DNA of 64,000 nt from Mauremys mutica (GCF_020497125.1 NC_059079.1:46449114-46513113), one strand, 5' to 3'; counted from the first letter of the stretch, positions 37,718-50,689 are shown. Numbers and translations: made by a program. The notes: generated from the sequence alone by a model not told the origin.

Positions 37718-39282
37718 TAAGGGTATGTCTACACATAAAATTAGTTTGATTTAATAGAAGTTGATTTTTTAGAAATCGATTTGATACTGTTGTTTGTGTG
37801 TGTTCCCACTAAGCGCATTAAGTCGGCGGTGTGCGTCCACAGTACTGAGGCTAGTGTCGACTTTCAGAGCATTGCACTGTGGTAGCTATCCCACAGTCTC
37901 CACCTCCACTTGGAATTCTGGGTTGTGCTCCCAATGACTGATGGGGCAAAAACATTGTAGCGGGTGGTTCTGGGTATGTGTCATCAGCCCCCTCCTCCTC
38001 CCTCCCTCCATGACAGCAATGCAAAAAATCATTTCTCACCTTTTTTCCTGGGTTACCCATGCAGATGGCATACCATGGGAAGCATGGAGCCTGCTCAGCT
38101 CACTGTCACCGTATATCTCCTGGGTGCTGCCCACAGATGCGGTACTGCAGTGCTACACAGCAGCAGCTCCTTGCCTTTTCAAGTTAGCAAAGATGGTTAC
38201 CAGTCATACTGTACCATCTGCTGCTGTCATGGATGCTCCTGGCCAGCCTCAGTGAGGTCAGTCGGGGGTGCCTGGACAAAAATGGGAATGATTCCCCAGG
38301 TCATTCTCTTCTTTAAGTTTTGTCTAATGGAGATTCAGTCCTGCCTAGAATATCAGGCAAGCCTACTAAAGAACCACAGATGCAAATGGCCGCTCTGGGT
38401 CAGAGCCCCAGACATCCCGCAGAAAGGATGAGCTACATGCCATTCTAGGGGGTACCCCTACAACAATCCCACTCGTTGCTTCCCTCCTCCTGGGCTACCT
38501 TGGCAGTTATCCCCCCATTTGTGTGATGAAGTAATAAAGAATGCAGGAATTTGAAACAACACTGACTTTATTGCCTCTGCAAGCAGAGATCAAAGGGGGA
38601 GGGGTGGGCAGTTGGCTTACAGGGAAATAGAGTGAAACACCATTCTGCACTTGCTCAGCCTATAGTTGGACGTCTCCTTAGTACTGTCCAGGCTTCATGA
38701 GCCATGGGAGCAAGGGGTAGGCTGGGGTAGGTGCGACCATGCGATGCTGCTGACTGGGATAGCATCCTGAGGCAGAAGCCTCCAGCTGGGATGATATTCC
38801 AGGCAGGACTGAATCTACATTACACAAAACTTAAAGAGAGAATGACCTGAAATCATTCCCATTTTTGTCCAGGCGCCCCCGACTGACCTCACCGTGGCCA
38901 TCCAGGAGCACCCATGGGACGACAATGATGGCTACCAATCATACTATACCATCTGCCGTCCACAAGGCAAGGCAAGGGGATGCTGCTGTGTAGCACTGCA
39001 GTCTGCCAGCAGCATCCAGTAGACATACGGTCACAGTGAAAAAAAGTGAGCAATGATTTTTTCCCATTGCTTTCACGGGAGCAGGGGGCTGACGACATGT
39101 ACCCAGAACCACCCATGACAATGGTTTTGTCCCATCAGGCATTGGGAGCTCAACGTAGAATTCAAATGGTTGGCGGAGACTGCGGGAACTGTGGGATAGC
39201 TACAGTAATCAGTCATCCCTCCCTCTGTGAGAGCAACTGCAGACGATCGTTTCGCGCCTTTTTTCCGCGCAGATGCCATAGC

Positions 39283-40575
39283 ATGGCAAGCATGGAGCCC
39301 GTTCAGCTCACCGCAACAGTTATGAGCCTTGTAAACACCTCACGCATTATTGTGCAGTTTATGAAGAACCAGAAACTGAAAAACCAGGCGAGGAGGTGCT
39401 GGCAGCGCGGCAACGAGAGTGATGAGGACATGGACACAGACTACTCTCAAAGTGCGGGCCCCGGCAATGTGGATACCATGGTGTTAATGGAGAAGGTTCG
39501 TGCCGGGGAATGCCGATTCTGGGCCCGGGAAACAAGCACAGACTGGTAGGCCCACATAGTGTTGCAGGTCTGGGATGATTCCCAGTGGCTCCGAAACTTT
39601 CGCATGTGTAAGGGCACTTTCATGGAACTTTGTGACTTGTTTTGCCCTGCCCTGAACTGCAAGAATACCAAGATGAGAGCAGCCCTCACAGTTCACAAGA
39701 CAGTGGCGATAGCCCTCTGGAAACTTGCAACGCCAGACAGCTACCGGTCAGTCGGGCATCAATTTGAAGTGGGCAAATCTACTGTGGGGGTTTCTGTCAT
39801 GCAAGTAGCCAGTGCAATCACTGAGCTGCTGCTATCAAAGGTAGTGACTCTGGAAAATGTGAAGGCCATAGTGGATGGCTTTGCTGCAATGGGATTCCCT
39901 AATTGTGATGGGGCGATAGACAGAACCCATATCCCTGTCTTGGGACCGGACCACCAAGGCAGCCACTACATAAACTGCAAGAGGTACTTTTCAATGGTGC
40001 TGCAAGCACTGGTGGATCACAAGGGACATTTCACCAACATCAACGTGGGATGGCTGGGAAAGGTTCATGATGCTCGCGTCTTCAGGAACTCTGGTCTGTT
40101 TAAACAGCTGCAACAAGGGAATTACTTCCCAGACCAGAAAATAACAGTTGGGGACGTTGAAATGCCTATAGTTATCCTTGGAGACCCAGCCTACCCCTTG
40201 ATGCCACGGCTCATGAAGCCATACATAGGCACCCTGGCCAGTAGTCAGGAGCTGCTCAACTATAGTCTGAGCAAGTGCATAATGGCGGTACAGTGTGCAT
40301 TTGGATGTTTGAAGGGTCACTGGCACAGTTTACTGACTCACTCAGACCTCGGCAAAACCAATATCCCCATTGTTATTGCTGCTTGCTGTGTGCTCCACAA
40401 TCTCTGTGAGAGTAAGGTGGAGACGTTTATGGTGGGGTGGGAGGTTGAGGCAAATCACTTGGCCGCTGATTATACGCACCCAGACACCAGGGCGATTAGA
40501 AGAGCACATCAGGAAGCGCTGCACATCAGAGAAGCTTTGAAAACCAGTTTCATGACTGGCCAGGGTACCGTGTGA
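39283..40575 (+). pseudogene. PIF/Harbinger DDE transposase (HARBI1-like), one stop
   Basis: The enzyme that would cut and paste the Harbinger element. Reading from ATG at 39283 gives 430 codons, about the family's usual length, in one frame, interrupted only by TAG at 39547-39549 (after ETSTDW). From 39559 it is open to 40575. Motifs: a helix-turn-helix-like region (YRSVGHQFEVGKSTVGVSV), CDGAIDRTHIPV with the first catalytic Asp, GKVHDARVFRNS with the second, LGDPAYPL, then AVQCAFGCLKGHW. In that last motif the third acidic residue is Gln (CAG at 40291-40293) where the family has Glu. IAACCVLHNLCE follows, a typical C-terminal landmark. The stop and the lost Glu both argue against activity. 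Confidence 0.93.
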
Positions 40576-40789
40576 CAGTTCTATTGTTTCTCCTTGATGA
40601 AACCCCACCCCCTTGGTTGACTCTAATTCCCTGTAAGCCAACCTCCCTCCCACCTTTGATCACAGCTTGGAAATAAAGTTACTATCATTTAAAAACCATG
40701 CATTCTTTATTAATTGATTATAAAAATAGAGAGATAACTTACAGGGTAGCCCGGGGAGAAGTGGGAGAGGAGGGAAGGAAAACAGAAAA

Positions 40790-41351
40790 TTAGAAGGTCC
40801 CTTCTACGGCTTCATGGTCTGGGATACTGCCTTGGGAGGGTATTTCAGTCAGGGTGAGAAAAAGATCCTGGCTGTCAGGGAGAATGGTGTGCTGTGTGCT
40901 CTCCTCAAAATCGTCCTCCTCCTCCTCATCTTCCCTGTCTGGAAAATCCTCAGGCATGGTGACTGAGAGTACCCCATCATCCGTGTCCATGGACAGGGGT
41001 GCGGTGGTGGTGGCAGCCCTCGCTAGAATTGCCTGCAGCTCAGCGTAGAAGTGTCATGTCTGCGGCTCAGTCCCAGAGCATCCGTTTGAGTCTTTGGCTT
41101 TCTGGTATGGTAGTCTGAGCTCCTTAAGTTTCACACAGCACTGTGTTGAGTCCCTGTTGTGGCCTCTGTCCATCATGGCCTTGGAGATTTTTTTCAAATG
41201 TTTTGGCATTCTGTCTTTTGGAACGGAGTTCTGATAGCATGGATTCGTCTCCCCATACAGCGATTAGATGCAGTACCTCCCGTATGGTCCATGCTGGAGC
41301 TCTTTTTCAATTCTGGGACTGCATGGTCACCTGTGCTGATGAGCTCTGCAT
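40790..41351 (-). pseudogene. Harbinger Myb/SANT-like accessory protein, broken
   Basis: The partner protein that, in active Harbinger elements, binds DNA and helps the transposase reach the ends and the nucleus. On the minus strand from ATG at 41351: MQSSSAQVTMQSQN, a TGA stop at 41307-41309, then KRAPAWTIREVLHLIAVWG and SMLSELRSKRQNAKTFEK. An extra A in an oligo-A run (about 41190) shifts the frame into ISKAMMDRGHNRDSTQC, VKLKELRLPYQKAKDSNG and TEPQT. A second TGA is at 41054-41056, then HFYAELQAILARAATTT. The acidic tail (PDREDEEEEDDFEESTQ, then LFLTLTEIPSQGS) is open to 40790. This is the trihelix/Myb-like fold by pattern. A 27-bp tandem duplication (41321-41374) overlaps its start. Confidence 0.82.
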
Positions 41352-42477
41352 GGTCACCTGTGCTTATCAGCTCTCCACACTGGGCAAACAGGAAATGAAA
41401 TTCAAAAGTTCGCAAGGCTTTTTCCTGTCTACCTAGCCAGTGCATCCGATTTCAGATTGCTGTCCAGAGCAGTCACAATGGTGCACTGTGGGATAGCTCC
41501 TGGAGGCCAATACCATCGAATTGTGTCCACACTAACCCTAATTTGAACTGGCAATGTCGATTTCAGCGATTTTTAAGAGCCTTTTACGTCAAAGTAAATG
41601 ACTTTGTTGTGTGGACAGATGCAGGGTTCAGATTGCTGTCCAGAGCGGTTTACTACCTAAACTCGTAGTGTAGACCAGGCCTAAGTGAGTATACCAGGAA
41701 CAGGTCAGAGGAGGCACAAGCCTGAAAGGGCAGAAGCATGGGGTTCTAGGAAAAGCAAATGACAGTGTCATGTCTGCGGCTCTGTCCCAGAGCATCCGTT
41801 TGAGTCTTTGGCTTTCTGGTATGGTAGTCTGAGCTCCTTAAGTTTCACACAGCACTGTGTTGAGTCCCTGTTGTGGCCTCTGTCCATCATGGCCTTGGAG
41901 ATTTTTTTCAAATGTTTTGGCATTCTGTCTTTTGGAACGGAGTTCTGATAGCATGGATTCGTCTCCCCATACAGCGATTAGATGCAGTACCTCCCGTATG
42001 GTTCATGCTGGAGCTCTTTTTCAATTCTGGGACTGCATGGTCACCTGTGCTGATGAGCTCTGCATGGTCACCTGTGCTTATCAGCTCTCCACACTGGGCA
42101 AACAGGAAATGAAATTCAAAAGTTCGCAAGGCTTTTCCTGTCTACCTAGCCAGTGCATCCGATTTCAGATTGCTCTCCAGAGCAGTCACAATGGTGCACT
42201 GTGGGATAGCTCCTGGAGGCCAATACCGTCGAATTGTGTCCACACTAACCCTAATTTGAACTGGCAATGTCGATTTCAGCGATTTTTAAGAGCCTTTTAC
42301 GTCAAAGTAAATGACTTTGTTGTGTGGACAGATGCAGGGTTCAGATTGCTGTCCAGAGCGGTTTACTACCTAAACTCGTAGTGTAGACCAGGCCTAAGTG
42401 AGTATACCAGGAACAGGTCAGAGGAGGCACAAGCCTGAAAGGGCAGAAGCATGGGGTTCTAGGAAAAGCAAATGACA
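41051..42477. repeat. 714-bp tandem duplication crossing the Harbinger right end
   Basis: Unit 1 (41051-41764) and unit 2 (41765-42477) differ at only about five positions: four substitutions and one T in an oligo-T run. Each contains the 5' part of the Myb-like gene, the element's terminal GTGTAGACCAGGCC and about 80 bp of host flank (GTGAGTATACCAGGAACAGG and onward). Because flank is included, the duplication happened after the transposon inserted. The second right terminus is at 42394. Confidence 0.95.
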
Positions 42478-42764
42478 GAAGAAAACATGTTGTTATAGCC
42501 TGTCCTCAAGCATGCTTAAACTTGCACCCGCCTGTCTGTGGCTTTTTCTTCTACAAGTTCTTCCTTGTGCTTTTAAACATAATTTCTCACCATGATGTGG
42601 CTCACGGACTCTGGATAAAAAGTGTTACATCTCTTAATTTTCACTCCAAAACCCCTTTATATGCACATTTACATGCACGACCATTCAAACCACCTGCAAA
42701 CAATACTACCAAACATACGTGTTCTCTACACTTGAAACATTAGAGTAGCACCATAGTGCTTCAA

Positions 42765-42967
42765 TATATAGACTACCTACACCCTCCATCAGCATAAGCA
42801 TTCCCTGAAAGACAGCAGCTAGGTCAACAGAAGAATACTTCTATTGATCTAGCACTGTCTATATGGGAACATAAGCTAACCTATGTTACTCAAAAGCATG
42901 GATTTCTCATACCCCTGAGCGATGTAGTTAAGCCGACCTAACTTCTTAGCATAGACCATGCTGTGCT
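42765..42967. mobile_element. Decayed MITE fragment
   Basis: Contains GCTAGGTCAACAGAAGAATA, TGATCTAGCACTGTCTA, CATACCCCTGAGCGATGTAG, TTAAGCCGACCTAA and a weak end CATAGACCATGC. These phrases are typical of a common turtle/crocodilian MITE, but the outer ends are eroded. Confidence 0.5.
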
Positions 42968-45900
42968 CACTGTGATTCTGTCTAGTTCTTCCACTCACCA
43001 CTCAGACAAATATTGGAATAAACATGTTTTATTCTCCCTCCATATCTATAGGGTGCTGATTTCCTTAGATGCTGACATTTTAGAAATGTCATAGTTTATG
43101 AGGAAATAATGAAAACCCAGGTAACATGGCAGAACACTGTGACCTTTAACTGAGGGATTGATATGAGTTCTTAAGCGAGCTCAGTAAAAAAAAATCAGAG
43201 GTAAAAATTCAGGTTCTAATAAGTAATTGAGGACTTCAAAGGTCATAGCTTTAGCAGCAATTTAGTCTGCAAGCTAGAGCCAGCGAAGCTTTTTCTATTT
43301 TCTGCTTGTTGCCTGTGATGTGATTTTGCAAATGACCTGCTTAGCCACACATTATAGATAGTTTTAATTGAAAACTTGGATGTTTTCTTTGTTGTTTGGA
43401 GCAGGCTTTGCAGTCAGCTACCAGCATAATCAAAACTAAAGGATTTACCTGGTATTAAGGTCAGCAGTTAGGATTCAGATTTTATTGATGTATTTCTTTG
43501 CTTGGTAGTTATAATAATTTTGTATGAGAGCTACAGTACAGTAAGTCTGGCAGATATTGTCAGCAGCTATGTATTTCCAGTTGGCCAACTCATAAAGGTT
43601 GGAGGGCTGTTTATATGGCAGAAAAAGTTGCAAAAGGGACCTGTACTCTCTCTGTGGACTGCAATGCAGAGTTAATTGGGAGGTTGATTATGAGGAGGCG
43701 TAAGGAACTTTTACTTTGTGGGGGGTTTATAACTATCATGATTTGCTGCTGCTTTACTTTTCTTTAATGTTATTCCACATGGAAAGCAAGTGTTGGTTTT
43801 GTTCAGATGCAGCCTGCAATGGAGGAGTTACATACTGCATGCTCTCTCATGGAGACCTTATTTCTTGTTCTGTTAATATCAAATAAAGGCCATTCTGAAT
43901 GAAAGGTTACGGAGTTGCTCTTTAAGTATAGAAAAAAAAAGACATAGCCAGCACAGGTAGCAATGCCTATATTGAAGGTTGCCTGAAACTTAGAAAACCA
44001 TATTTTCACTTGTTTAGAAATCTTTGGCACACTTAAACCATGAGAGCTGAAACTTTTTATGCTGAATGCTGCCTTTAGAAAGTTGGGTTTTTTTAAATGT
44101 CATTTAAAATGGTTCAGCCATTTCTCAGAATAAAGTTAGGGAAAATGCATTGTTTTGCCCATGTTTTAACCATTTTGTTCAGAAGCTCATGTATCTCTAT
44201 AGTTTGGTGTGAGGTCTTGAAATTTCGTAGGAGCTAGCTCTGCACGCCAGGGATGTGTCTTCCCCTTCTTCCTTGACCCCTCCCACACAGAACAGAAAAA
44301 AACCCCTCAGACTTGGCAGAGTAATAAGTTATCATATGCTCAGTAGAGGTCAGAGCTTGGCACCTAAATTCTCTAAAGAGTCCATCTGCACTGAGCATGC
44401 TCCATCCCCTCATAGATCCTACATGCCATCTGGGCTGTGCATGTGCTAGCCTCACAGAGCAACTGAGCATGCTCCATCCCAGGGCTGCAGAGATTGAGCA
44501 GGACTTGCACTGCATTTGCTGCTTCAAGTGCCAGGGGCCACCGAGATGACAGGCACCAGAACTGAGAGCAAGGAGACTCTCTCCTGTGCTCTCAATGCTC
44601 CCCCTACTGGTACCCAGGAAACATGGATAAGATATTGGAGGCAGCCCAACTGGAATGCAGAGCAGCAGGAGCAGAGGGAAGTAGGATAATAGGAACTGGG
44701 GAAGGGAGGATCATGACAAGGAGGCGGGAATAGAGGGAGGTGTAGCACCAAGGGAGGGAATGGGGCAGGACCTGGGGAAGGGGTGAATAGTGGCAGAAGG
44801 AAACAGGAGCAGAAAGGTCTGTAGTCACTAGCCCTTACTCCTCTACACAACCTGGAAATGAACCCATTATTCCTGAGCCTCAACATTCTTTAGCTGTCTA
44901 GCAAATAGCTGCAAAACCCATTGGCAGAATGTGTCTCCATCCCTATTTAGTGGTTGCCCTCCACAGAATGTCACAACCTTCTAGTGCTGTCAGTTACTCT
45001 GCTTGCATCTGAAGTTCCTAATCCTGCTGCTGATCCATATGGTTCTGCAATATGGATGAATGTTTTTTTCATTTTTTAAGTTTTAGTTCAGCCTGGACCA
45101 CAGAGAAGAATGGGAGCAAGAGGCATCCAAACTATAACTCTCACGAGTACTGTGGTAGTTCAGGCAGACACAGATTCATGTCAAATTGACCCTCAAGTGA
45201 AATAGGTTAATTAGGTTCAATAAACTGACATATTTCAGTTTGACCCAATCCCAACCCAAATATTTTGTTTAGGTTTGTTCCCTAAAGGTTTAGGCAAAAA
45301 TCACATTTTTCTCATGGAAAATATAGATTTATCAGCTCTGTGTTTTAACATTGTATAGTATTATGATGAAGGCTAAGATATTTGACAGGACACAGACTGT
45401 GGAAACCATTAAAAGCTATCCACTGAATTCATGTCCCTACTTGTCTAGAGTCCTTTCAATTTCCCTACCTATCCACACACAAACCTCAGAACTGGGTTAA
45501 ACCCCATAGCTTTCTATGTAAGACTATTTTTTGTTCTGTTGATGATAAAAAAATCATTTTCCAGATGTGTGTGAAAACGGCAGCCTCATACTAACCAATG
45601 TAGAGTAGCCGCAATAGAGCAAAACTCCCACAAAAGGCCTCAAAGCTCAAACTTGCCAATTCTCACCATTTTGGAAGCATTCATGGCAGTCTACTAATGC
45701 CTGCCACACACATCTGAAATCTGGAAAGAGACATTTCTTCAAAAAGCTTCTCAAACTATGAAAAAAAGTATCTTAAAGGTCCCTCTCAGGTCTTATGGCT
45801 CAAAGTTAGGTGTGGACTACAACTGTCTCTTTGAAACGCTTTCATTCTTTGTTCATTTTTTCACCCTAGTTTAGCATATGAGTTTTGAAGGTCAATACTA

Positions 45901-46478
45901 CACCCATCTTAGGAAAAACAAATGACATCTCAATATGTCTTCTATTCCCTACTTATAAATATATCTGTATTAATGCAACAACCCTATTGCAAACAGCTGA
46001 AACTTGGAGGAAATAAAATCACAAACTTTTTCTGCTAATCCTGGCTCCAATCTAGCAACTTGTGCAGATTCCTGCACTGATGCAGAGCAAGCTACAGTGT
46101 CAGGAGCTATTATTGTACCCTAGGACTAAATTTTTCCTGAAAAAGGAAGCTTGTAGTTACAGAGTTGCCTGTTTTTACAAATCAAACCCAGTTATGCCAT
46201 GGTATACAACAACTGATGTTTATACAGATGAATTATAAATGCTGTGTCCATGTAAAGTGCATTTTCTCAACTCAGTATAGATTGACAGTGAAAGCTAGCA
46301 TATGAGATTCATCACAAAGTCTCTACAGATTATTCAGTTTTACCCATGATTAGTCTGTAATACTCATCAGGAAAAAGCTGTTAAAATTAATTTCACTGTC
46401 AAAGTTGATAAGGAAGAATACTTGAATACATTTTGTAATCTACAAACCAGTTAAGTTTGAAAGTTTCTATAATATTAC
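42968..46478. other. No gene recognised
   Basis: Unique-looking AT-rich sequence. A Pro/Leu-rich 120-codon minus-strand frame (44886-44524) lacks a recognisable domain and lies in low-complexity purine-rich DNA. Confidence 0.5.
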
Positions 46479-46580
46479 TTTGCATTTATACAACATCTTT
46501 CACCAAAGGATCTCTAGAACATCTTACAAGCAGTGATGAATTGAAGTTCACCTGTGAGGTGAGATTCAGAGAGGACTGCT
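46479..46580 (+). mobile_element. MIR-type SINE fragment
   Basis: The string of phrases TTGCATTTATACAACATC, TTTCACCAAAGGATCTC, ACATCTTACAAGC and CACCTGTGAGGTGAG follows the order of the amniote MIR core-SINE (a TTATATAGCGCCTTTC-like start, then a CCTGTGAGGTAGG-like end). It is old and partial. Confidence 0.55.
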
Positions 46581-49500
46581 TATCAGTTTTCATAAAGATT
46601 TTATGTATCATAGATCTACTGCATAAAGAGCTCCCCACAGCCACAGCCTTTCTCTGAAATCTACCCTCACCAGAGCCTTTCCTGGACAAGCATAACGACA
46701 CGGGGGAATGTGGATGCAGCCTGCTTTTCACTGCAGCATGCAACTACACATACCCTACCGGTGGCTGCAAGAGGTGTGCAGTGTAGATGTAGACTTAATT
46801 TTGATTTTAAGCTGCTGGGGCAGGACCCTGGCCTACACATTTTCAGGAATGACAAGTGATGTTGGTTGCCCACATGAAATACCAGTATGGAGCCTAGTTT
46901 TAGAGGGTTGGCACTCAACACTCCTGAAAAATCAGTTGCCTTTGAAGAAATCTCAATTTTGGAGTGCAAATATTGGAGCACCCAGAAGTTACAGGCTAAT
47001 TATGCCCTAGTCTTTCTATTTAGGTGTTCAGATATTATGGTGAGTAAATAAATCATAAGGGCTGGTTTAATATATCTATAGTCTATACTTTCTCCAAAGT
47101 ACTACAGTGATGCTATCAGCTTTGACTTCTTAAAGGAAATGAAGCTGATTTAGTTTCCTTAGTACATACATCCTGCTCCTCTCTGGAAAGAGCTGACAAA
47201 TGACTGTGAGGTGGACCATTGTCATATGAGGACTGAGTTAATGTCAGCAAATTTGAATTCATATGATATTACAAGCTTGCTTAAACCAAAGTACTTAGAA
47301 TGAAGGCCAATTGTTTAAATCACCAGATAGGAAATATAGCAATTGTTGGTTCAATTTGTAGGGAAATGAGAAATCCCGCTGGTTTTTCTGACTCATCAAA
47401 ACTGTTCTGAAACCCAGCATACCAGATTAAGATAATTGAAAGACTTTAGTGTCTGGGGACTAGGAGCATTCTACCGTGGCATCTGTGTTTGTCAGATGCA
47501 TCAGCTACACTGAAAAGGTGACACTAGCATGTCATAGTGGTACTTGTTGGATGTGTCATAATGCCATTGGGACTGAATATGTGAGGCACATGGAACTTCA
47601 CAATTCCCTGTCTAAATAATTTGTTTCCAGCAACATTCATGCCTGAAAGATGCTCAGCACTGTTCTCCTTCAGTATCTTCAAGAAAGAATTTGCCACTTA
47701 TTTTAACTCATTACAGTTTCTCACAAGTTGTATAAAAATATGGGAGGAAATTTTCAAAAGCACAAAGGACAGTTATGCATCTAATTCCCGATTAAAGTTG
47801 GTGAGAGTTTAGAATCAAACTCCCATTTGTTCCTTTGAAGATCTCCTCCTTGGTGGTGTTGTAAATTATACATGGAATCTTCACATGTCTTTTTCTGTGT
47901 CTTTCTTGTTAAAGTGCCAGCATATTTTTTCTGTATTATAAACCGAGCAGTTTGAATAGCAGAGCAGTTTGGCTAGCACAAAAACTAATTTGTATATACA
48001 AATACCAAGTTTATTTCTTCATACTATAAAGAATATTGTGATTCCACATATCTGAGTATTTAGAAAGCCACTAAGTATTATTTAAATTGTTAAAATTCAT
48101 GTAACTTGGCATTCATTAGCATGAATGATTTTTTACGTTCACACTGGCAGTGTGTTATTTGCTATTAGTTCTATTTAAAATGTTTCTACTTGTTTGGCTT
48201 ACTGAAACAATTCCATGTGATTCAGGTGACCAACTACATACCATGTATAGTCAAAGTAAATCATATATTACAAGGATTCACTAAATAGTTTGAACATGTA
48301 TTAATAACAATACAATAATTAATCATAAACAGTTCGACCAGTTCTAATTTTCAACTGTAAAATAATTGGTTGCTATTTTTAAGCAATAAGGGGCTTCATA
48401 CCTCCAGTGCATTTGAGCTACTTTGTGTTGTGCCAGCAATGTAAGACAGCCCTAAAGCCAGTCAGTAGGGAGCCCTTGGGTGGAATAATCTGCTGTAGCA
48501 GCTCCAGTGACACCCTCCTCCTAGCTGTTGGTGCAGGGAGCATGAATGAAAAAGTGGGTCTGGCTGGAGAGCTCTTGAACTCGAGCAATCCCCTGATGGT
48601 GGAATGGCCCCTTGGGAGTGACTTACAGCAGATTGGAGGCTGCTCTGCTTTATCCTGGCCCATAGATAAGTGCCAAGGTAGTCACAAGATCAGGGAGCAC
48701 AAAGATGTCACTAAGGCACCTTTCCATCCCTTCACCTTTCCTGCACCAAGTGCTCCTCAGCTGCAACTCAGAATCCATGGTGCTCCTTTTATACCACTAG
48801 GACTTAATATCTGATGCAGAGAACATTAAATATTTGGAGGGCTGGGATGCAGAACGAGTTTAGAATTGTAGCAGGTGCATTTGCCCTGGGCAGCCTGAGA
48901 TCACTCCAGTGGTCCTAATTTGGCAAGACCTCAGAGTGCCATTGTAGCAGAACTCATACGCTCCCAAAGTGAGCCCTACCATGGTGAAGGGAGGAGCACA
49001 ATCACTGTGTTCTCAAAAATAGGACAGGAGTAATATTATATATATCAACAAGCTCCTTCAGTTTCAAGAGATACTCAAGACAAAATGATTGAGTAAAGGA
49101 ACTAGAGAATTAAACCACTCAGCTATCCAGTCACAGAAGATGGCTAGCATGGATTAATCAATGTTACATTTTTTCCTTTTCTTTAATCAGTAGGAAAGCC
49201 TCAAAAATGGCCAAGAAAAAGGACTGTGTTAATTAAGGCAGATTGGGACAAAAAAATAAGTCCCAGTTCTGCTTCCATTTATATCAGGGTAACTCCACTT
49301 ACTTCAGAGGAGTTACTGCAGATTTACACTGGGAAAGAGCAGAATCAAGTCCATCTACTTCAGAGCAAAGGAATTCAGTTGAGTTATATGGATATGCTTG
49401 AATTTAAAATGGTCTTTTTAAAAGTCCTTTAGACATAACTGTATATAGAATATTTATACCCTGGGTTTTAATTGGCTGACAATGCCACACTTAGACTAAA

Positions 49501-50626
49501 GACAGAAACAGGGACATCCTTATCCAATGAAATTAGTAGGAAGAATTTATTAAAATGTATCCAGGGGTTGGGAGCAGGGAAGAACAGAAGAGAGAAAGAA
49601 TACAATATAGAGTTCGGTTTAACAGCCAATGCAAAAAAACCAAAAAACCCCCCCCAAAAAATCTCATTTTTGTGACAAAGACTTTAACAAGACTAGACAG
49701 TGAAGAATTATAAATCCATTCTCACAACAGTCGTGGGAAGTGTAGGCAATAGAATAAACACCATGTTATATTTTCATGAAAATGTCCAGTTTTCTATTTC
49801 ATGGCCCTCCATGGATCTCTCTTGCAGTAATTTATACAGATATGTCTTCAGTATATAAGCAATAGCATTCCCCAAGCAACAGCAGAGAAGAAAATCTTCA
49901 TGTCAGACACAGTTCACCTGTCCCTTCCAGCCATTCTTTCCCTCCACTATAAAAATGCAATCATTCACTCTTAGGTTTTATTTTTTATTTTTTAAGTTAA
50001 AGAAAGATGAGATGATCAAGACACCTGCCATTCCCTGTTCTCTCCACCAATCCAAAAGTTAGATTATTTTTATACACCTAGTGAGCACAAGGTGAAAGAC
50101 TAAGATGGCATCTTACATTCTCTCTCACATTCAGTGGCACTTTAGTCAGTGAATAGACTAATTACTTTCATTAGTGCTGCTTTCAGAATAAAGCACATGC
50201 ATAAAGCTAATGAGAATATGGCCCTTCATCTCACCATTCTCCTTTGACCCTCCTACAACATGGCACCCTTCAAGTCTTTCTACTCTCTTCTCTGTTAAAT
50301 AAGTCCACACTGATTACATCTTCTCCATGAGCAAGAGAATCTTCTCGCTTTGGCCCAGATTCAACACACTATCTAAGTGCATACTTAACCATAAGCACAA
50401 GTAGTCCCTTTATAGGCAATGAGTCTACTCACATACTTAAGTGCTTTGCTACATGTGCTTCAGACAGATGCAATTCAATAGATCACAAGTGAACACAACC
50501 GAGGAGACAAGGACCACTTAACTTTCTACTCAAAAAGTCCTCAACCCCTTTAGCTACAGGAGATTTTTCTGTGTTGATGATAGTAGAAGCTATCTTATCT
50601 TTTCCATAAGCCAGCCACTAGAGTGC

Positions 50627-50629
<3 letters not shown>
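46581..50629. other. No gene recognised
   Basis: Mostly unique sequence. 48407-48820 is slightly GC-richer with a 135-codon frame lacking recognisable motifs. 49250-49340 has a phrase of the ancient GGAGTTACTGCAGATTTACAC type also hinted at elsewhere. No gene is supported. Confidence 0.45.

Positions 50630-50687
<58 letters not shown>
50630..50687. repeat. (AC)n microsatellite, 29 units
   Basis: A perfect AC dinucleotide run of 58 bases, read directly. It is long enough to be highly polymorphic. Confidence 0.98.

Positions 50688-50689
<2 letters not shown>

Larger units (their letters stand above)
37721..41681. mobile_element. PIF/Harbinger DNA transposon, 3.96 kb, near full length
   Basis: Terminal sequences GGGTATGTCTACAC and GTGTAGACCAGGCC, flanked by TAA on both sides (37718-37720 and 41682-41684), the 3-bp TWA duplication of this superfamily. 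It carries the two genes expected of Harbinger: a DDE transposase on + (39283-40575) and a Myb/SANT-like protein on - (40790-41351). They are arranged convergently, with an A-rich intervening region that includes AATAAA near 40670. Both genes are broken. The right end and neighbouring host DNA were later duplicated in tandem. Confidence 0.92.

Noticed and set aside
37960..38431. 155-codon frame in the Harbinger left half
   Set aside because: Non-coding subterminal region; the paired deletion derivative does not preserve the frame.
41143..42381. Two near-identical frames of 97 and 174 codons on the plus strand
   Set aside because: They lie antisense to the Myb-like gene and appear twice only because of the tandem duplication.
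44524..44886. 120-codon Pro/Leu-rich minus-strand frame
   Set aside because: Low-complexity pyrimidine-rich strand; no recognisable domain.
48407..48814. 135-codon frame in slightly GC-rich DNA
   Set aside because: No motif, no splice context; overlapping antisense frame equally open.
50630..50687. AC run considered as part of a larger element
   Set aside because: Only a simple dinucleotide repeat; flanks are unrelated.
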